This document shows, piece after piece, positions 30,931 to 39,793 of a DNA stretch of 64,000 nt (position 1 is its first letter; each line of letters begins with the position of its first letter). The position numbers were made by a program, and so were the translations under genes. This DNA comes from Microlunatus lacustris (GTDB taxonomy: Bacteria > Actinomycetota > Actinomycetes > Propionibacteriales > Propionibacteriaceae): assembly GCA_039527025.1 (NCBI GenBank), contig BAAAJN010000009.1:112355-176354 (forward strand), written 5' to 3'. The notes under the pieces were generated by a model. The model was not told where the DNA came from, ran no database searches, and saw only the letters and a program-made list of their open reading frames with translations.

Positions 30931-33900
30931 ATGGACAGCACGACGGGCAGCGGACCTCGGACGGAGCGCCGGCGCGGCAGCGGGGACGACGCGTTCGCCG
31001 GCTACCACTCCGGCCCGTTCGGCGCCTCGACCGAGGACTCCGACCCCTGGGCCTGGGTGGCCGAGGAGCCGGTCCCTGCCGCCGAGCGGGACGTCTCCTC
31101 GGCCCACGTGACCGCCGTCCTGGTCGCCTTCGACGCGGCCCGCTGGCTGCGGGCCACCCTCGACGGGCTCGAAGCCCTCACCCGCCGCCCCGACCGGCTG
31201 ATCGCCATCGACAACGGCAGCGACGACGCCACCCGCACCCTGCTCGAGCAGGCCCGCGACCGCGGGCTGCTGCACGCCGTCTACGTCGGGCAGCGCGGGA
31301 GCGGGTTCGGCGACGCGGTCCGCTCGGCCCTGCAGCAGGACCGCGCGGCGACGCTGCAGGACAGCGGCACCCGGCTGCTGCGGCCGAGCACCGGCCACGA
31401 GAGCCGCTGGCTCTGGCTGCTGCACGACGACGCCATCCCCGCGCCCGACGCGCTGCAGCAGCTGCTCGCCCACGTGCTCAGCGAGCGGATCGACATCACC
31501 GGGCCGAAGCTGCTGCTGCCCCGGCGCCGCCAGGCCGGCCAGCAGATCAGCGAGGTCGGCGTCAGCATCTCCGGCACCGGGCGCCGCGAGCTCGGGGTGG
31601 ACGTCGGCGAGATCGACCAGGGCCAGCGTGACGAGCCGGCGGAACGGCTGGGGGTGTCGACCTGCGGGATGCTGCTGCGCACCGCGGTGTGGAACGACCT
31701 GGACGGCCTCGACCCCGCCCTGCCCGTGTTCCGCGACGGGGTGGAGCTGGGCTGGCGGGCGCACCTCAACGGCTACCGGGTGGTGACCACCCCGCAGGCC
31801 GAGATGACCCACCGCCAGGTCGGCCGGGCCGGCCTGCGGCCGCGCGGCGTCACCGGTCGGCGACCCGGCCGGCTCGACCGGCTGCTCGGCATGCTCGTCG
31901 TCGCCGGCCACGCGCCGGGCCGCTCGCTGCCGCTGGTCTGGCTGCGGCTGGTCTGGAGCTGCCTGGTGCACGCCGCCGGCTACCTCGTCGGCAAGGTGCC
32001 CGGCCGCGCGCTCGACGAGGTGCTGGCCCTGGCCTCCTTCGTCGCCCACCCCGGCCGGATCCGCGCCCTGCGCAAGCGGACCGCCGCCATCGAGCCCGCG
32101 CCGGGCACGGCCGAGGTCGTCGCAGCCCTGCGGCCGCCGTGGTGGAGCAGCCTGCGCGTCGCCGCCGAGGCGGTGAACGGCGTGCTCTCCGACCGCTACC
32201 GCTCGGTGGCTGGTGAGGTGGAGGGCACCAGCCTCGACGAGCTGACCGGTGACGACTTCGCCACCGTCGCCGAGGACCGTTCGCGCAACCCCTGGCTCAG
32301 TCCCGTCGTGCTCGCCCTGGTGCTCACCGCCGTCGGCAGCCTGGTCGCCGCCCGCGGGGTGCTGGGCGCCGGGTCCCTGGTCGGACCCGCCCTGCTGCCC
32401 GCCCAGGAGAGCCTCGGGGCGCTCTGGGCCTCGGTCTGGGACCCGGTCCCCGGCGCTCCCGGCCAGTCCGGCCCGCCGTGGCTGGCCCTGAGCGCGGTGG
32501 CCTCCACCGTGCTGGCCGGGCGCCCCGAGTGGTTCACCACGCTGCTGATCTGCGCCGTCGTCCCGCTCGCGCTGCTGGTCGCCTACCCGGTGGTCCGCCG
32601 GGTCGTGGTGGACCGGCGGCTGCGGCTCTGGGTGGCGCTGACCTACGCGCTGCTGCCGGCCCTGCTCGGCGGCACCAACCAGGGCCGGCTCTCACTCAGC
32701 GTCGTCGCCCTCACCCTGCCGCTGCTCGCCGTCGCCGTGCGCGCCCTCGTGCTGCGCCGGGTCCGCACGCCGGAGGCCTGGCGCGGGGCCTGGGGCGCGG
32801 GCGTCGCCCTGCTCGTGCTGGTCGCCTTCGAGCCGTCGCTGATGGTCTTCGCCCTGCTGGCCGGGGCGGCCGGGGCCGTGGCGCTGCGCCGCGCGCCCCG
32901 CAAGATCGGCCGGATCGGCATCGCCCTCGGTCTGCCGCTGGTGGTCCTCCTGCCCTGGTGGCCCAGCCTGATCCTGGAGCCCGGCCGCATCCTGGTCGGA
33001 CCGGACGCCGCCCTGCAGGGCGCGCCGGCCGCCCCCGAGGTCTGGCAGCTGGCGCTGGGTCGTGACGTCGGCCCCGGCCTGCCGCCGCTGTGGATCGGCG
33101 CCGTCGTCTTCGGCGTGGTGTGGGCGTTGGCCCTCGGCGGTCTGCTCCGCCGCTCCGGACGTCGGCTCGTGGTCGTCTGCTGGTTCACCGCACTGCTGGC
33201 GCTCGCCCTGGCCGTGGCGCTGTCCCGGCTGGTGGTGCCCGTGCCGCCGCTCGGCGCCGAGGTGCGGCCCTGGGTCGGTCCGCACCTGCTCATCGCCTTC
33301 GGCGCGCTGGCCCTGGGCGGCGCGGTCGGCGTCGACGGCTTCGCCCGCGACGTCGGCCGGCGGAGCTTCTCCTGGCTGCAGCCGGCCGCTGTGCTGGCCG
33401 GGCTGGCCGTCGCGGCCGTCACCCTGGGCGGCGCGGCCTGGTGGGTCTGGGCGGGGCTGGCGGGGCCGGTCGACCGGGTCGGGCTCGACGCCCTACCGCC
33501 CTACGTCCGCAACGCCATGGTCGGGGACACCCGGACGCGCGTGCTCGCGGTGGACCTCGCGGGCGACGGCGCCCGCTACTCCGTGCTCGGCGACCGCCAG
33601 CTGCGGCTCGGTGACGCCGACCGCGGCGGCACGTTCGGCGGCTCGACCGCCGCCACCCGGCAGGCCGAGGACCTGGTCGTCCGGCTCACCGCCGGCACCG
33701 CCGACTCCGACATCGCCCCCCAGCTGGGCGACCTCGGCATCGGCTACGTCTGGTTGCAGGGCGCAGGGGAGGAGGAGCGGGCCCGCATCGACAACACCCC
33801 CGGCCTCGGCGCCGCCAGCGGCGACGAGGACGCCACCGTCTGGCGGCTCGAGCCCGCCGTGGGCCGCAGCAGCGTCGTCGAGGGCAGCACCAGGACCCCC

Positions 33901-34227
33901 GTCGCCGGCCCGCCCCTGGTGCTGCCGCCCGGCGGCGAGGGGCGGCAGCTGCGGCTGGGCGAGGCGGCCGACCCCCGGTGGCAGGCAACGCTCGACGGCC
34001 GGCCGCTGGCCGCCGTCGACGCCGGATGGCAGCAGGCCTTCGTCCTGCCGGCGGCGGGCGGCCAGCTGACCTGGTCGCTGCCCTCGGTCTCGCACTGGTT
34101 CCTGTTCGCCCAGGGGCTGGTGGTGGCCGTGGCCTGCGTGCTGGCCGCGCCCGCGGTCCGACGGCCCGAGGTGCGTGACCCGGCGAAGTCGGCGCGCCGG
34201 GCCGCGACGCTGGCGGAGGTGGGCTGA
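30931..34227 (+). CDS. Large membrane glycosyltransferase, GT2 N-terminal domain
   Basis: This 1098-aa protein begins with a GT2 domain (about residues 50-330): VTAVLVAFDAARWL, RLIAIDNGSDD, and LLHDDAIPAPDALQQLL in place of the classic DxD. A hydrophobic core of roughly 12 helices spans about residues 440-860. A soluble domain follows, probably outside the membrane, with a last helix near the C-terminus (WFLFAQGLVVAVACVLAAP). Such proteins sit between whiB2 and DUF5719 in many actinomycetes and are thought to act in envelope polysaccharide synthesis; no product is proven. The ATG at 30931 was chosen for the conserved domain start, though its ribosome binding site is weak. Confidence 0.82.
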   Translation: MDSTTGSGPRTERRRGSGDDAFAGYHSGPFGASTEDSDPWAWVAEEPVPAAERDVSSAHVTAVLVAFDAARWLRATLDGLEALTRRPDRLIAIDNGSDDATRTLLEQARDRGLLHAVYVGQRGSGFGDAVRSALQQDRAATLQDSGTRLLRPSTGHESRWLWLLHDDAIPAPDALQQLLAHVLSERIDITGPKLLLPRRRQAGQQISEVGVSISGTGRRELGVDVGEIDQGQRDEPAERLGVSTCGMLLRTAVWNDLDGLDPALPVFRDGVELGWRAHLNGYRVVTTPQAEMTHRQVGRAGLRPRGVTGRRPGRLDRLLGMLVVAGHAPGRSLPLVWLRLVWSCLVHAAGYLVGKVPGRALDEVLALASFVAHPGRIRALRKRTAAIEPAPGTAEVVAALRPPWWSSLRVAAEAVNGVLSDRYRSVAGEVEGTSLDELTGDDFATVAEDRSRNPWLSPVVLALVLTAVGSLVAARGVLGAGSLVGPALLPAQESLGALWASVWDPVPGAPGQSGPPWLALSAVASTVLAGRPEWFTTLLICAVVPLALLVAYPVVRRVVVDRRLRLWVALTYALLPALLGGTNQGRLSLSVVALTLPLLAVAVRALVLRRVRTPEAWRGAWGAGVALLVLVAFEPSLMVFALLAGAAGAVALRRAPRKIGRIGIALGLPLVVLLPWWPSLILEPGRILVGPDAALQGAPAAPEVWQLALGRDVGPGLPPLWIGAVVFGVVWALALGGLLRRSGRRLVVVCWFTALLALALAVALSRLVVPVPPLGAEVRPWVGPHLLIAFGALALGGAVGVDGFARDVGRRSFSWLQPAAVLAGLAVAAVTLGGAAWWVWAGLAGPVDRVGLDALPPYVRNAMVGDTRTRVLAVDLAGDGARYSVLGDRQLRLGDADRGGTFGGSTAATRQAEDLVVRLTAGTADSDIAPQLGDLGIGYVWLQGAGEEERARIDNTPGLGAASGDEDATVWRLEPAVGRSSVVEGSTRTPVAGPPLVLPPGGEGRQLRLGEAADPRWQATLDGRPLAAVDAGWQQAFVLPAAGGQLTWSLPSVSHWFLFAQGLVVAVACVLAAPAVRRPEVRDPAKSARRAATLAEVG

Positions 34228-35783
34228 TGTCGGACTACACCGAGGCGTCGTTCCGCGACCGGCCCACCCTCCACCGGGTGCTGGTGGTGCTCGCCGTGCT
34301 GCTGGGCCTGGCCCTGGTGGTCGGCGGCGGCAGCCTGCTGAGCGCCCGCAGCGCCCCGCCGACGGCCGCGCCCACCGCCGTGGTCGGCCGGACCAGCGCC
34401 GTCTGCACCGCCGGCGCCGCCGACTCACTGCCCACGCCGGCCCCCACCAGCCCGGGAGCCACGCCCGAGCCGGCGGAGCCGGACCCGGCGCCCAGCTCAC
34501 CGGCCGAGGGGGAGGCGGCGCCGAGCACGGTGTCGGCGGTCGCGGTCCGGCAGAGCGCGAGCCCGGGTCCGGGCACCCTGACCGGGGCCCCGCTCGCCGG
34601 TGGCGGCGGAGACCTCTCGGTCACCTCACCCGGCACCGGAGCCCAGCAGGCCCGGGTCAGCGCCCCGCTGCTGCTGACCGGCGAGGGCGCCCTGGCCACC
34701 GCGGGCAGCGGCGCGGTGACCAGCCAGAACGCCGGCGGCGAGACCGCGGGCCTGATGGCCGCCCCCTGCCTGGTGCCCGGCACCGAGCAGTGGTTCGTCG
34801 GCGTCGGCTCGACCGACAGCGACCGCACCGAGCTGGTGCTCAGCAACCCCGACGACGCCTCGGCGGAGGTCGACCTGCGCTTCTTCGGCCCGCAGGGCCG
34901 CGTCGTGGTGCCGGGCAGCCCCGGAGTGGTGGTCGGCGGCCGGTCCTCCCGTGCCGTGTCGGTCTCCAGCCTGGTCGACACCGAGGGCCCGCTCAGCGTC
35001 GCCGTCCGGGCCAGCGAGGGCCGGGTCAGCGTGGCGGCCCGCCGGATCCGCACCGCCGACCTCAAGCCTGCCGGGGCCGACTGGCAGGTGCCCTCGGTGG
35101 CGCCCGGCCCCGTCGTCGTGGTCGCCGGGGTGCCCGGCGACGCGGGTGCGCGCTCGCTCGAGCTGGTCAACCCGGGCCCTGACCGCGCGTCGGTCTCGGT
35201 CGAGGTGCTCGGCCTGAGCGGCCCGTTCGCCCCGGCCGGTGCCGACGTCGTCGAGCTCGCCCCGGAGAGCACCGTCAGCGTGCCGCTGGAGTCAGGGCTG
35301 GCGGGGGAGTCGGCCAGCGTGCGGTTGAGCAGCACCACCCCGGTCAGCGCCGCCGTCGTCGCCACCAGCAGCCGGCCCGGTGCCCAGCCCGACCTCGCCG
35401 TCCAGTCGGCGCTGCCGCCGCTGGTCCGCCAGGGCGTCAGCGCGGTCGGCACGACGACGACCGGGGCGGCGGGCGAGCTGGTGATCAGCAACGGCGGCGA
35501 CGCCGACGCCGCCACGACGTTCCGGGTGGTCAGCTACGACGGGGTGGTGCTCCGGGAGGACGACATCCTGCTGGCCGCGGGCGGCACCGCCACCCGCCGG
35601 CTCTCCTCGCCGGGACCGAGCTACGTCGTCGTCGACGTCCCCGACGGCTCGGCGGTGGTCGGGTCGGTCACCCTCACCCAGCCCGAGGGCGAGGTCGCGG
35701 GTCTGGCCACCCTGCCGCTGACCTCGCCCGACGTGGCCAGCCGTGCCCCCTCGGTCGAGCAGGACCCGGCCGTCGCCCGCTGA
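34227..35783 (+). CDS. DUF5719 family secreted or anchored protein
   Basis: This 518-aa protein has one N-terminal membrane helix (VLVVLAVLLGLALVVGGGSLL). A long Ala/Pro/Ser-rich linker and several beta-rich repeats follow, of a type with segments such as ELVLSNPDDASAEVDLRFFGPQG, LELVNPGPDRASVSVEVLG and ELVISNGGDADAATTFRVV spaced roughly 120-180 residues apart. The repeats suggest tandem immunoglobulin-like modules outside the membrane. Its ATG overlaps the glycosyltransferase stop (TGATG), which ties the two functionally. DUF5719 has no assigned role; an accessory to the neighbouring transferase is a fair inference. Confidence 0.8.
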   Translation: MSDYTEASFRDRPTLHRVLVVLAVLLGLALVVGGGSLLSARSAPPTAAPTAVVGRTSAVCTAGAADSLPTPAPTSPGATPEPAEPDPAPSSPAEGEAAPSTVSAVAVRQSASPGPGTLTGAPLAGGGGDLSVTSPGTGAQQARVSAPLLLTGEGALATAGSGAVTSQNAGGETAGLMAAPCLVPGTEQWFVGVGSTDSDRTELVLSNPDDASAEVDLRFFGPQGRVVVPGSPGVVVGGRSSRAVSVSSLVDTEGPLSVAVRASEGRVSVAARRIRTADLKPAGADWQVPSVAPGPVVVVAGVPGDAGARSLELVNPGPDRASVSVEVLGLSGPFAPAGADVVELAPESTVSVPLESGLAGESASVRLSSTTPVSAAVVATSSRPGAQPDLAVQSALPPLVRQGVSAVGTTTTGAAGELVISNGGDADAATTFRVVSYDGVVLREDDILLAAGGTATRRLSSPGPSYVVVDVPDGSAVVGSVTLTQPEGEVAGLATLPLTSPDVASRAPSVEQDPAVAR

Positions 35784-35985
35784 GCCGACCCCGCGCCCTG
35801 CGCCGACCCCGCTCCCTGAGCCGACCCCGTTCCCCGAGCCGACCCCGTTCCCTGAGCCTGTCGAAGGGCCTTCGACGGGCTCAGGCCGCGGTCTCGGGCC
35901 TTCGACGGGCTCAGGCCGCGGTCTCGAGCCTTCCCCGGGCTCAGGCTGCGGTCTCGAGCCTTCGACGGGCGCAGGCCGCGGTGGC
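35781..35985. repeat. Compound minisatellite with REP-like hairpin
   Basis: Four 18-bp units (TGAGCCGACCCCGNNCCC type, 35781-35852) are followed by an interspersed-repeat hairpin, CCTGAGCCTGTCGAAGG (35851-35867) facing CCTTCGACGGGCTCAGG (35869-35885) with one mismatch. Four 30-bp units follow (35866-35895, 35896-35925, 35926-35955, 35956-35985), each containing a CGGGCTCAGGC-like core. The first 18-bp unit starts on the TGA stop of the DUF5719 gene. The block fills the space between two convergent genes and could act as a terminator. Confidence 0.85.
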
Positions 35986-35990
35986 GCAGC

Positions 35991-36437
35991 TCAGTCGTCG
36001 TCCTCGTCGCCCAGACCGTCGGGGTCGAGCTCGTCGACGCTGCGGCCGGTGAGGGCGGCCAGCTGCTCGACCACGGTGCGGTGCACCAGCAGCTGCAGGC
36101 CGCGCCGGCTGCTGGCCCGGTGCTCGAGCGGGCGGCGGTAGACCACCAGCTGGGCGGGGTGGTCGGTGGTGGCCTCGACGGCCAGCGCCAGGGGCACGTG
36201 CGGCCCGGTCCAGGAGGGCTCCAGCACCGGCACCTCCTCGATGCCGAAGGCGATGTCGGCCACCGCGTCCGGGCACTGCCGGGCGACCCGCTCGACGGCG
36301 GCGTGCACGGCCTCGTGGAAGGCCTCGGCCGGGGAGGCCGGCCGCGGTGGGTTCGCCCGTCGGGCGGCCAGCGGGCTGGGGGCCGCGAGCGGACCGCGCA
36401 GACCCCGGCCGTGGCGGTCGCGGTGACGGTTCGACAT
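35991..36437 (-). CDS. Metallopeptidase-family (Zincin_1) protein with degraded active site
   Basis: This 148-aa protein is the positional and sequence counterpart of the metallopeptidase-family protein next to DUF3499 in other actinomycetes. Family blocks are AVADIAFGIEEVPVLEP, ALAVEATTD, LVVYRRPLEHRA and the C-terminal LLVHRTVVEQLAALTG. Where active zincins have HExxH this one has HRTVV, so both the Glu and second His are missing and catalysis by that mechanism is unlikely. It ends in an acidic GDEDDD tail. The ATG at 36437 has TACAGT 7 nt upstream. A longer upstream frame of Arg/Pro-rich sequence was not used. Confidence 0.75.
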   Translation of the reverse strand: MSNRHRDRHGRGLRGPLAAPSPLAARRANPPRPASPAEAFHEAVHAAVERVARQCPDAVADIAFGIEEVPVLEPSWTGPHVPLALAVEATTDHPAQLVVYRRPLEHRASSRRGLQLLVHRTVVEQLAALTGRSVDELDPDGLGDEDDD

Positions 36438-36634
36438 GCGCCCCACTGTAGGTTCGCCGGTCGACCAGGCGCTCCCGCGCCCCGTCGGCACTGGCGCCCC
36501 GCGCCCGGGGCGCACGAGTGCCGCAGGGCCGCGGGACGGCGGCAGGGGCGCGGCAGAGGGACCCGTCCCGCCCGTCCCCGGGGCGACACGCGAGCCTCCC
36601 GCGGCCCCGCACCCGGGGCGGTAACGTCGCGCCG

Positions 36635-37006
36635 GTGAGGTCACGAAGGTGTTCGCGGTCGGGGTGCTCGGAGCCGGCGACCTCCACCCTGACCTACGTC
36701 TACCGCGACTCGACCGCGGTGCTCGGACCGCTGGCCACCCGGGCGGAGCCGCACTGCTACGACCTGTGCCGCACGCACGCGTCGGCGCTGTCCGCGCCGC
36801 GCGGCTGGGAGGTCATCCGGCTCGCCGTCGACCCCGACCCGCGACCCAGCAGCGACGACCTGCTCGCGCTGGCCGACGCCGTCCGGGAGGTCGGGCTGTC
36901 CTACGACCCGCTGCCCGCCGGCGAGGAGCCGGTCCGGGCCCGCCCGGGCATCGTCGAGCTCCGGCGGCGCGGGCACCTCACCGTGCTGGCCGACCCCGAC
37001 GCCTGA
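36635..37006 (+). CDS. DUF3499 domain protein, probable zinc-binding
   Basis: This 123-aa protein starts VRSRRCSRSGCSEPA and carries C6, C11, C41, C45 and H48 as a likely zinc site, the defining feature of DUF3499. The rest is hydrophilic and ends with VELRRRGHLTVLADPD. The function is unknown, but the gene is almost always found next to phosphomannomutase and the metallopeptidase-like gene in actinomycetes, as here. The GTG at 36635 was chosen because the cysteine motif begins immediately after it. It is divergent from the metallopeptidase-like gene across 197 bp; that spacer holds only the latter's promoter. Confidence 0.85.
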   Translation: MRSRRCSRSGCSEPATSTLTYVYRDSTAVLGPLATRAEPHCYDLCRTHASALSAPRGWEVIRLAVDPDPRPSSDDLLALADAVREVGLSYDPLPAGEEPVRARPGIVELRRRGHLTVLADPDA

Positions 37007-37085
37007 CGCCCCACGCAGCGTCGGCCGGGTCACGAGGGGGTGATGGAGCCGGGCTCCGCGTGGAACCTCAGTAGAGTGCGGCTCG

Positions 37086-38438
37086 ATGATCACCCAGGGG
37101 ATTTTCAAGGCCAACGACATCCGTGGCGTCACCGAGGGCCCGGAGCCCGAGTGGGACGAGGCGGGTGCCACCGCCGTCGGGGCGGCGCTGGTTGACGTGC
37201 TCGGCCTCAGGACGGGCGACCGCCTGGTGCTCGCGCGGGACATGCGGGTGAGCGGGCCCCGGATGTCGGCCGCCTTCACCGACGGCGTGCTGAGCCGCGG
37301 GGTCGACGTCGTCGACATCGGGCTGGCCAGCACCGACGAGCTGTGGTTCGCCTCGGGTCGGCTCGACCTGCCGGGGGCCATGTTCACCGCGAGCCACAAC
37401 CCCGCCGCCTACAACGGGGTGAAGTTCTGCCTCCCCGGCGCCCGGCCGATCGCCCCGGAGCAGCTGGTGGAGATCGCCCAGCGCGCCTCGGGCCCGCTAC
37501 CGGAGCCCGCCGCCGTCCGGGGCGCGCGCACCGAGCAGGACCTGCTGCCGGCCTACGCCGAGCACCTGCTGTCGCTCGTCGACCTCTCCGGCATCCGGCG
37601 GCTCACCGTCGTCGCCGACGCCGGCAACGGGATGGCCGGGCACACCCTGCCCGCCGTGCTGGGCACCCAGCACCTCGAGCTGGTCGGGCTCTACACCGAC
37701 CCCGACGGCACCTTCCCCAACCACCAGCCCAACCCCCTGGAGCCGGAGAACCTCCTCGACGCCCAGGCCGCGGTGGTCGAGCACGGCGCCGACCTGGCCC
37801 TGGTCTTCGACGGCGACGCCGACCGCTGCTTCGTCATCGACGAGCGGGGCGAGGTCGTGCCGCCCTCCACGGTGACGGCGATGATCGCCCGCTCCGAGCT
37901 GGACCGGGAGCCCGGCGGCACCGTCGTGGTCAACAAGATCACCTCCTGGTCGGTGCCCGAGATCGTCCGCGAGCTGGGCGGCGAGGTGGTCACCACCCGC
38001 GTCGGCCACACCTTCGTCAAGGCTGCGATGGCCGAGCACGACGCGGTCTTCGGCGGCGAGCACTCCGCGCACTACTACTTCCGCGACTTCTGGGGCGCCG
38101 ACACCGGCATGCTGGCCGCACTGCACGTGATCGCCCTGCTCGGCCGCTCGGACCTGCCGCTGTCCGAGCTCAGCGGCGACTACGCGCGCTACGTCCCGTC
38201 GGGGGAGCTGAACTCCACCGTCCCCGACGCCGCGGCCGCCATCGCGCGCGTCGAGCAGGCGTTCGCCGGCCGGGGCGCCGCCGACCACGTCGACGGCCTC
38301 ACCGTCGTGGGCGAGGACTGGTGGGTCAACGTCCGGCCCAGCAACACCGAGCCACTGCTCCGGGTGAACGTCGAGGCGCGCTCGGGGGACATGATGGAGT
38401 CCCTGCGCGACGAGGTCCTCGGGCTCATCCGCCGCTGA
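37086..38438 (+). CDS. manB: Phosphomannomutase/phosphoglucomutase
   Basis: This enzyme interconverts mannose-6-phosphate and mannose-1-phosphate, feeding ManC. The 450-aa alpha-D-phosphohexomutase has the phosphoserine loop TASHNPAAYNG with Ser at about residue 103, the magnesium loop DGDADR (Asp 242, 244, 246), the sugar-specificity loop GGEHSAHYYF, and the phosphate-binding RPSNTEPLLR near the C-terminus. GGEHSAHYYF is the mannose/glucose type rather than the GlmM type. TAGAGT (37072-37077) lies 8 nt from the ATG. It leads a run of same-strand genes: Trm112, SIS protein, ahcY. Confidence 0.94.
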   Translation: MITQGIFKANDIRGVTEGPEPEWDEAGATAVGAALVDVLGLRTGDRLVLARDMRVSGPRMSAAFTDGVLSRGVDVVDIGLASTDELWFASGRLDLPGAMFTASHNPAAYNGVKFCLPGARPIAPEQLVEIAQRASGPLPEPAAVRGARTEQDLLPAYAEHLLSLVDLSGIRRLTVVADAGNGMAGHTLPAVLGTQHLELVGLYTDPDGTFPNHQPNPLEPENLLDAQAAVVEHGADLALVFDGDADRCFVIDERGEVVPPSTVTAMIARSELDREPGGTVVVNKITSWSVPEIVRELGGEVVTTRVGHTFVKAAMAEHDAVFGGEHSAHYYFRDFWGADTGMLAALHVIALLGRSDLPLSELSGDYARYVPSGELNSTVPDAAAAIARVEQAFAGRGAADHVDGLTVVGEDWWVNVRPSNTEPLLRVNVEARSGDMMESLRDEVLGLIRR

Positions 38439-38480
38439 CCCGCCCACCCGAGCCGTCCACCGCACGACCGAAGGAGAACC

Positions 38481-38669
38481 ATGGCTGTCGAGCTGGCCCC
38501 CGAGCTGCTGGAGATCCTGGCCTGCCCCAACTGCCACGGCGCCCTCGCCGTCGACCACGAGCGTGAGGAGCTGGTCTGCCTCGCCGCCGACTGCGGCCTC
38601 GCCTACCCGGTGCGCCAGGGCATCCCCGTGCTCCTCATCGACGAGGCCCGCCGGCCCGACGCCGGCTGA
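38481..38669 (+). CDS. Trm112 family zinc-ribbon protein
   Basis: This 62-aa protein has LLEILACPNCHGAL at the start, Cys15, Cys18, Cys33 and Cys38 forming the zinc ribbon, and the family ending YPVRQGIPVLLIDEA. Eukaryotic Trm112 activates methyltransferases; bacterial members have no settled role. GAAGGAGAA lies just before the ATG at 38481. It is 42 bp after manB and only 5 bp before the SIS gene, so the three are probably one transcript. Confidence 0.92.
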   Translation: MAVELAPELLEILACPNCHGALAVDHEREELVCLAADCGLAYPVRQGIPVLLIDEARRPDAG

Positions 38670-38674
38670 CCCCC

Positions 38675-39697
38675 GTGTTCGAGGACTCACTGCTCGAGGA
38701 CCAGTCCGCGCTGGCCGCCGCCGACCCCGTGCTGCGCCGGCTCGCCGAGGCCGGCGCCCGCGTCCGGCGGGAGGCGACCGACGCCGAGCGACCGCTCGCC
38801 ACGCTGACCAGCGACGTCCGGCCGCGGGCGGTGATCGCCGCCGGTTCGGAGGCCCGGCTGGTGCGGGCGATGCTGGAGCCGGTCTGCCCGGTGCCCTTCG
38901 TCGCCTGGCCGGCGCACGGGCTGCCCGGCTGGGTCGGCGCTCTGGACCTCGTCGTGGTGATGGCCAGCGGCGGCGCCGAGCCGGGACTGGTGGCGACCGT
39001 GCACGAGGCCGTCCGGCGCGGGTGCCAGCTGCTGATCGCCTGCCCCGACTCATCCCTGGTCGCCGAGCACGCGGCCTCCCGCTCGACCGTGCTGCTGCCC
39101 ACCTCGGCCGCCGACCCGCTCTCCGCGGCCGTGGTGACGCTGGCGGGGCTGCACCGGCTGGGACTGGGGCCGGTGGTGGAGCCGGAGGCCGTCGCGGACG
39201 CGCTGGACCAGGTCTCCGCCGACTGCTCGCCGTACCTGGACCTCTCGGAGAACCCGGCCAAGGACCTGGCCGTCAGCCTCGCCGAGGCCCAACCCCTGGT
39301 CTGGGGCGGCACGGTGCTCGCCGCGCGCGCCGGTCGGCGGGTCGCCGAGGCGCTCCGGGCCGCCAGCGGTCGCGCCGCCCTGGCCGCCGACGCCGACGAG
39401 CTGCTGCCGATCCTGGAGTCCCAGGTGCCGCGCGACCCGTTCGCCGACCCCTTCGAGGACGACGCCGACGCCGACCGGCGGCCGGCCCTGGTGCTGCTCG
39501 ACGACGGCAGCCAGGACAGCCTCGTCCGCCGCGACCTGAACCGGCTGCGGGCCGCGGCCGAGCACCAGGACGTGCGGGTGTGCACGGTCAGCCAGCACCA
39601 CGGCTCCGACGTCGAGCGCTACGCCCGGCTCCTCCAGACGGGCATGTTCGCCGCCGTCTACCTGGCCGTCGGCCTCGGGCGCTACGTCGAGCTCTGA
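38675..39697 (+). CDS. SIS-domain phosphosugar isomerase-like protein
   Basis: This 340-aa protein resembles the Rv3256c/SCO3026 proteins and the bifunctional phosphoglucose/phosphomannose isomerase family. It contains a sugar-isomerase (SIS) fold with VVVMASGGAEPGLVATVHEAVRRG, where the usual TSxSGxT phosphate-binding loop is weak, and a second half with LSENPAKDLAVSLAEAQPLVWGG. The role is unproven. A phosphosugar-binding regulator or isomerase fits the manB context, and no separate manA gene is seen next to it. The GTG at 38675 is 5 bp after the Trm112 stop. Confidence 0.8.
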   Translation: MFEDSLLEDQSALAAADPVLRRLAEAGARVRREATDAERPLATLTSDVRPRAVIAAGSEARLVRAMLEPVCPVPFVAWPAHGLPGWVGALDLVVVMASGGAEPGLVATVHEAVRRGCQLLIACPDSSLVAEHAASRSTVLLPTSAADPLSAAVVTLAGLHRLGLGPVVEPEAVADALDQVSADCSPYLDLSENPAKDLAVSLAEAQPLVWGGTVLAARAGRRVAEALRAASGRAALAADADELLPILESQVPRDPFADPFEDDADADRRPALVLLDDGSQDSLVRRDLNRLRAAAEHQDVRVCTVSQHHGSDVERYARLLQTGMFAAVYLAVGLGRYVEL

Positions 39698-39793
39698 CAC
39701 CCCACCCGCCCGGGCGGCCGCCCGGTGGCGCCCGGACGGCCAGGGCTGCCGGGCGCACCGCGGCTGTCGGTGGTTGCCCCTAGGCTGGAGCCC

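Noticed and set aside
35781..35985. CRISPR array
   Set aside because: Units of 18 and 30 bp abut with no unique spacers and no cas genes occur; it is a tandem minisatellite.
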